From Sipunculus nudus (Eukaryota; Annelida; Sipuncula; Golfingiida; Sipunculidae), in NCBI GenBank assembly GCA_026874595.1, contig CM049316.1, forward strand, positions 28,813,339-28,877,338: a DNA stretch of 64,000 nt, given 5' to 3'. Every line of letters starts with the position of its first letter. The first letter of the stretch is position 1. The notes under the pieces were generated by a model. It saw only the letters and a list, made by a program, of their open reading frames with translations. It made no database searches and was not told the DNA's origin. Below, one piece after another: positions 62,914 to 64,000 of this stretch. A program made the position numbers and the translations under genes.

Positions 62914-64000
62914 CTGAAAGCGAGAACAGGTATAACACAGATAATTCCAGTTAATTAATGGAAGCAAGTAGAACTGGAAAAGAACGTAAATGAATAAGCT
63001 TGTTATCAGAAGATCGCCAGTTAATCGTTTATCTAAATATTCCTTACAAGATAAGCTGAATTCTAACATTGTTGAACACAGGCTAACTCTTGGTACACAG
63101 ATTCGAAGGATTAAATCTATCTTGCAGTTATGAATAATATGGACTGGCAATAACAACTAGCGCCTTTATATATCATGGACTGTCTTAACATATGTCAAAA
63201 CCCCAGAATTAATACTGAGGGCTAATGGAAAGGTGGGGGGGGGGATGGGGGGGGGGGGGGGGTTGGACGTTAGGAAATTTTGGAACTCGCTAGGAACCGT
63301 GCCTGTGTGTTTTAAAGGGATCTAGTGATCACTGACGCGAAACATAAACGGGCACGGAACCTGGTAGGAAATTTACAAATCAAGACTTTTCTTCTTCTTT
63401 TAGAGTTTTCGGATATTGGCAAGATGGGATCTGGGCAAGCAGTCTTTTTATCATTAACAGACACACAAGGACTGTTTTGCTTACGCACAAAACCATACCA
63501 AAATATAAAACCGGCGAATTAGAGATGGTCATTTCGTGAACTACTTCGAAAATTTGTATTCTGGCTAAATGAATAAAAATTGATATGCATATAATTGCAT
63601 ATGTCCATGTACCTTTAAATGTTAGTTGACAAGCCAAAGGCAAAACCCCGGTGTTACATATAAAAATGCAGGGATTCCATGTGAAAGAATATTTTACTAT
63701 GAATTTTTATTATTATCTATAAATTTTTTTTTTATTTTAATGCACGAGGTACCTTTATAAAAATAATTTGAAATAAAAACGATGAACCATGTTCAAAATG
63801 ATAAACAGCATAAATCCCGCTACAGTGCATGTACATAATAAATTTTTTGTCCCGATATAACATGTACTTAAATTCAGTACGTGTCGCTTAAAATAATGAA
63901 GTTCATTCTCTCACGTATAAAACGCATAATCTGATTACAATTTCTCGCGGAGCTCATTCGTATGTTTTAGGATTTTGATAGCTTGTCCAAAACTAATACC
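62914..64000. other. Upstream intron (minus sense) of the RGK gene
   Basis: Should be intron of the RGK gene, because the acceptor of the 62736..62913 exon faces it and no upstream G-domain exon (P-loop GxxxxGK[ST], DxxG) was found here. It holds a long interrupted G tract at 63235..63262 and otherwise AT-rich DNA. Frames at 63325 and 63380 have no motif. Confidence 0.6.

Noticed and set aside
62611-63156. 181-codon minus ORF as a single gene
   Set aside because: Only 62736..62913 is coding. The right part is intron upstream of the acceptor, and the left part is the CT microsatellite translated as LSLSLS and SHTHTH.

Overview
This looks like nuclear DNA of an invertebrate animal. It is AT-rich, has no dense run of ORFs, contains spliced exons with GT/AG borders, and is crowded with LINE, piggyBac, Helitron, pogo-like, SINE and LTR-like remnants. 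That mix, and the protein flavour of the LINEs and of the one gene found, would suit a mollusc or another lophotrochozoan. The phylum is an inference, not something the sequence proves.

Only one host gene is clearly supported. At the right end, on the minus strand, are the last two coding exons of an RGK-type small GTPase (Rad/Gem/Rem family). They are 62736..62913 and 61606..61874, split by an 861-bp intron with matching codon phases. The P-loop half of the protein must lie beyond 64000 or in an exon I could not recognise. Most other ORFs are short random frames or lie inside repeats.

Layout. 1-20.2 kb: three direct, diverged copies of a 4-6 kb repeat plus two inverted pieces, interrupted by an 884-bp TA-flanked transposon (5251..6134), a tRNA-derived SINE (14.5-14.9 kb) and an endonuclease-region LINE remnant (19.0-19.7 kb). 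20-36 kb: mostly unrecognised sequence with two local tandem duplications, one MITE, one pogo-like fragment, and a few weak exon candidates. 36-52 kb: microsatellites, a 23-bp minisatellite with a long open frame, then a large A+B duplication (A 37.45-39.65, B 40.35-42.50; A' 48.19-50.24, B' 50.44-51.96, with B' inverted relative to B). Between the two copies lie a Helitron, a MITE and a LINE split at a TTAA site by a 2.4-kb decayed piggyBac element. 52-61 kb: largely anonymous sequence with small repeats and another piggyBac fragment. 61-64 kb: the RGK gene end.

The genes do not form a pathway. The interest is in the nested transposition history (LINE, then piggyBac), the LTR-like insertion whose empty site survives in the inverted duplicate, and the large uncharacterised repeat of the first 20 kb. 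All alignments were made by eye, so repeat boundaries are approximate except where a terminal motif fixes them.
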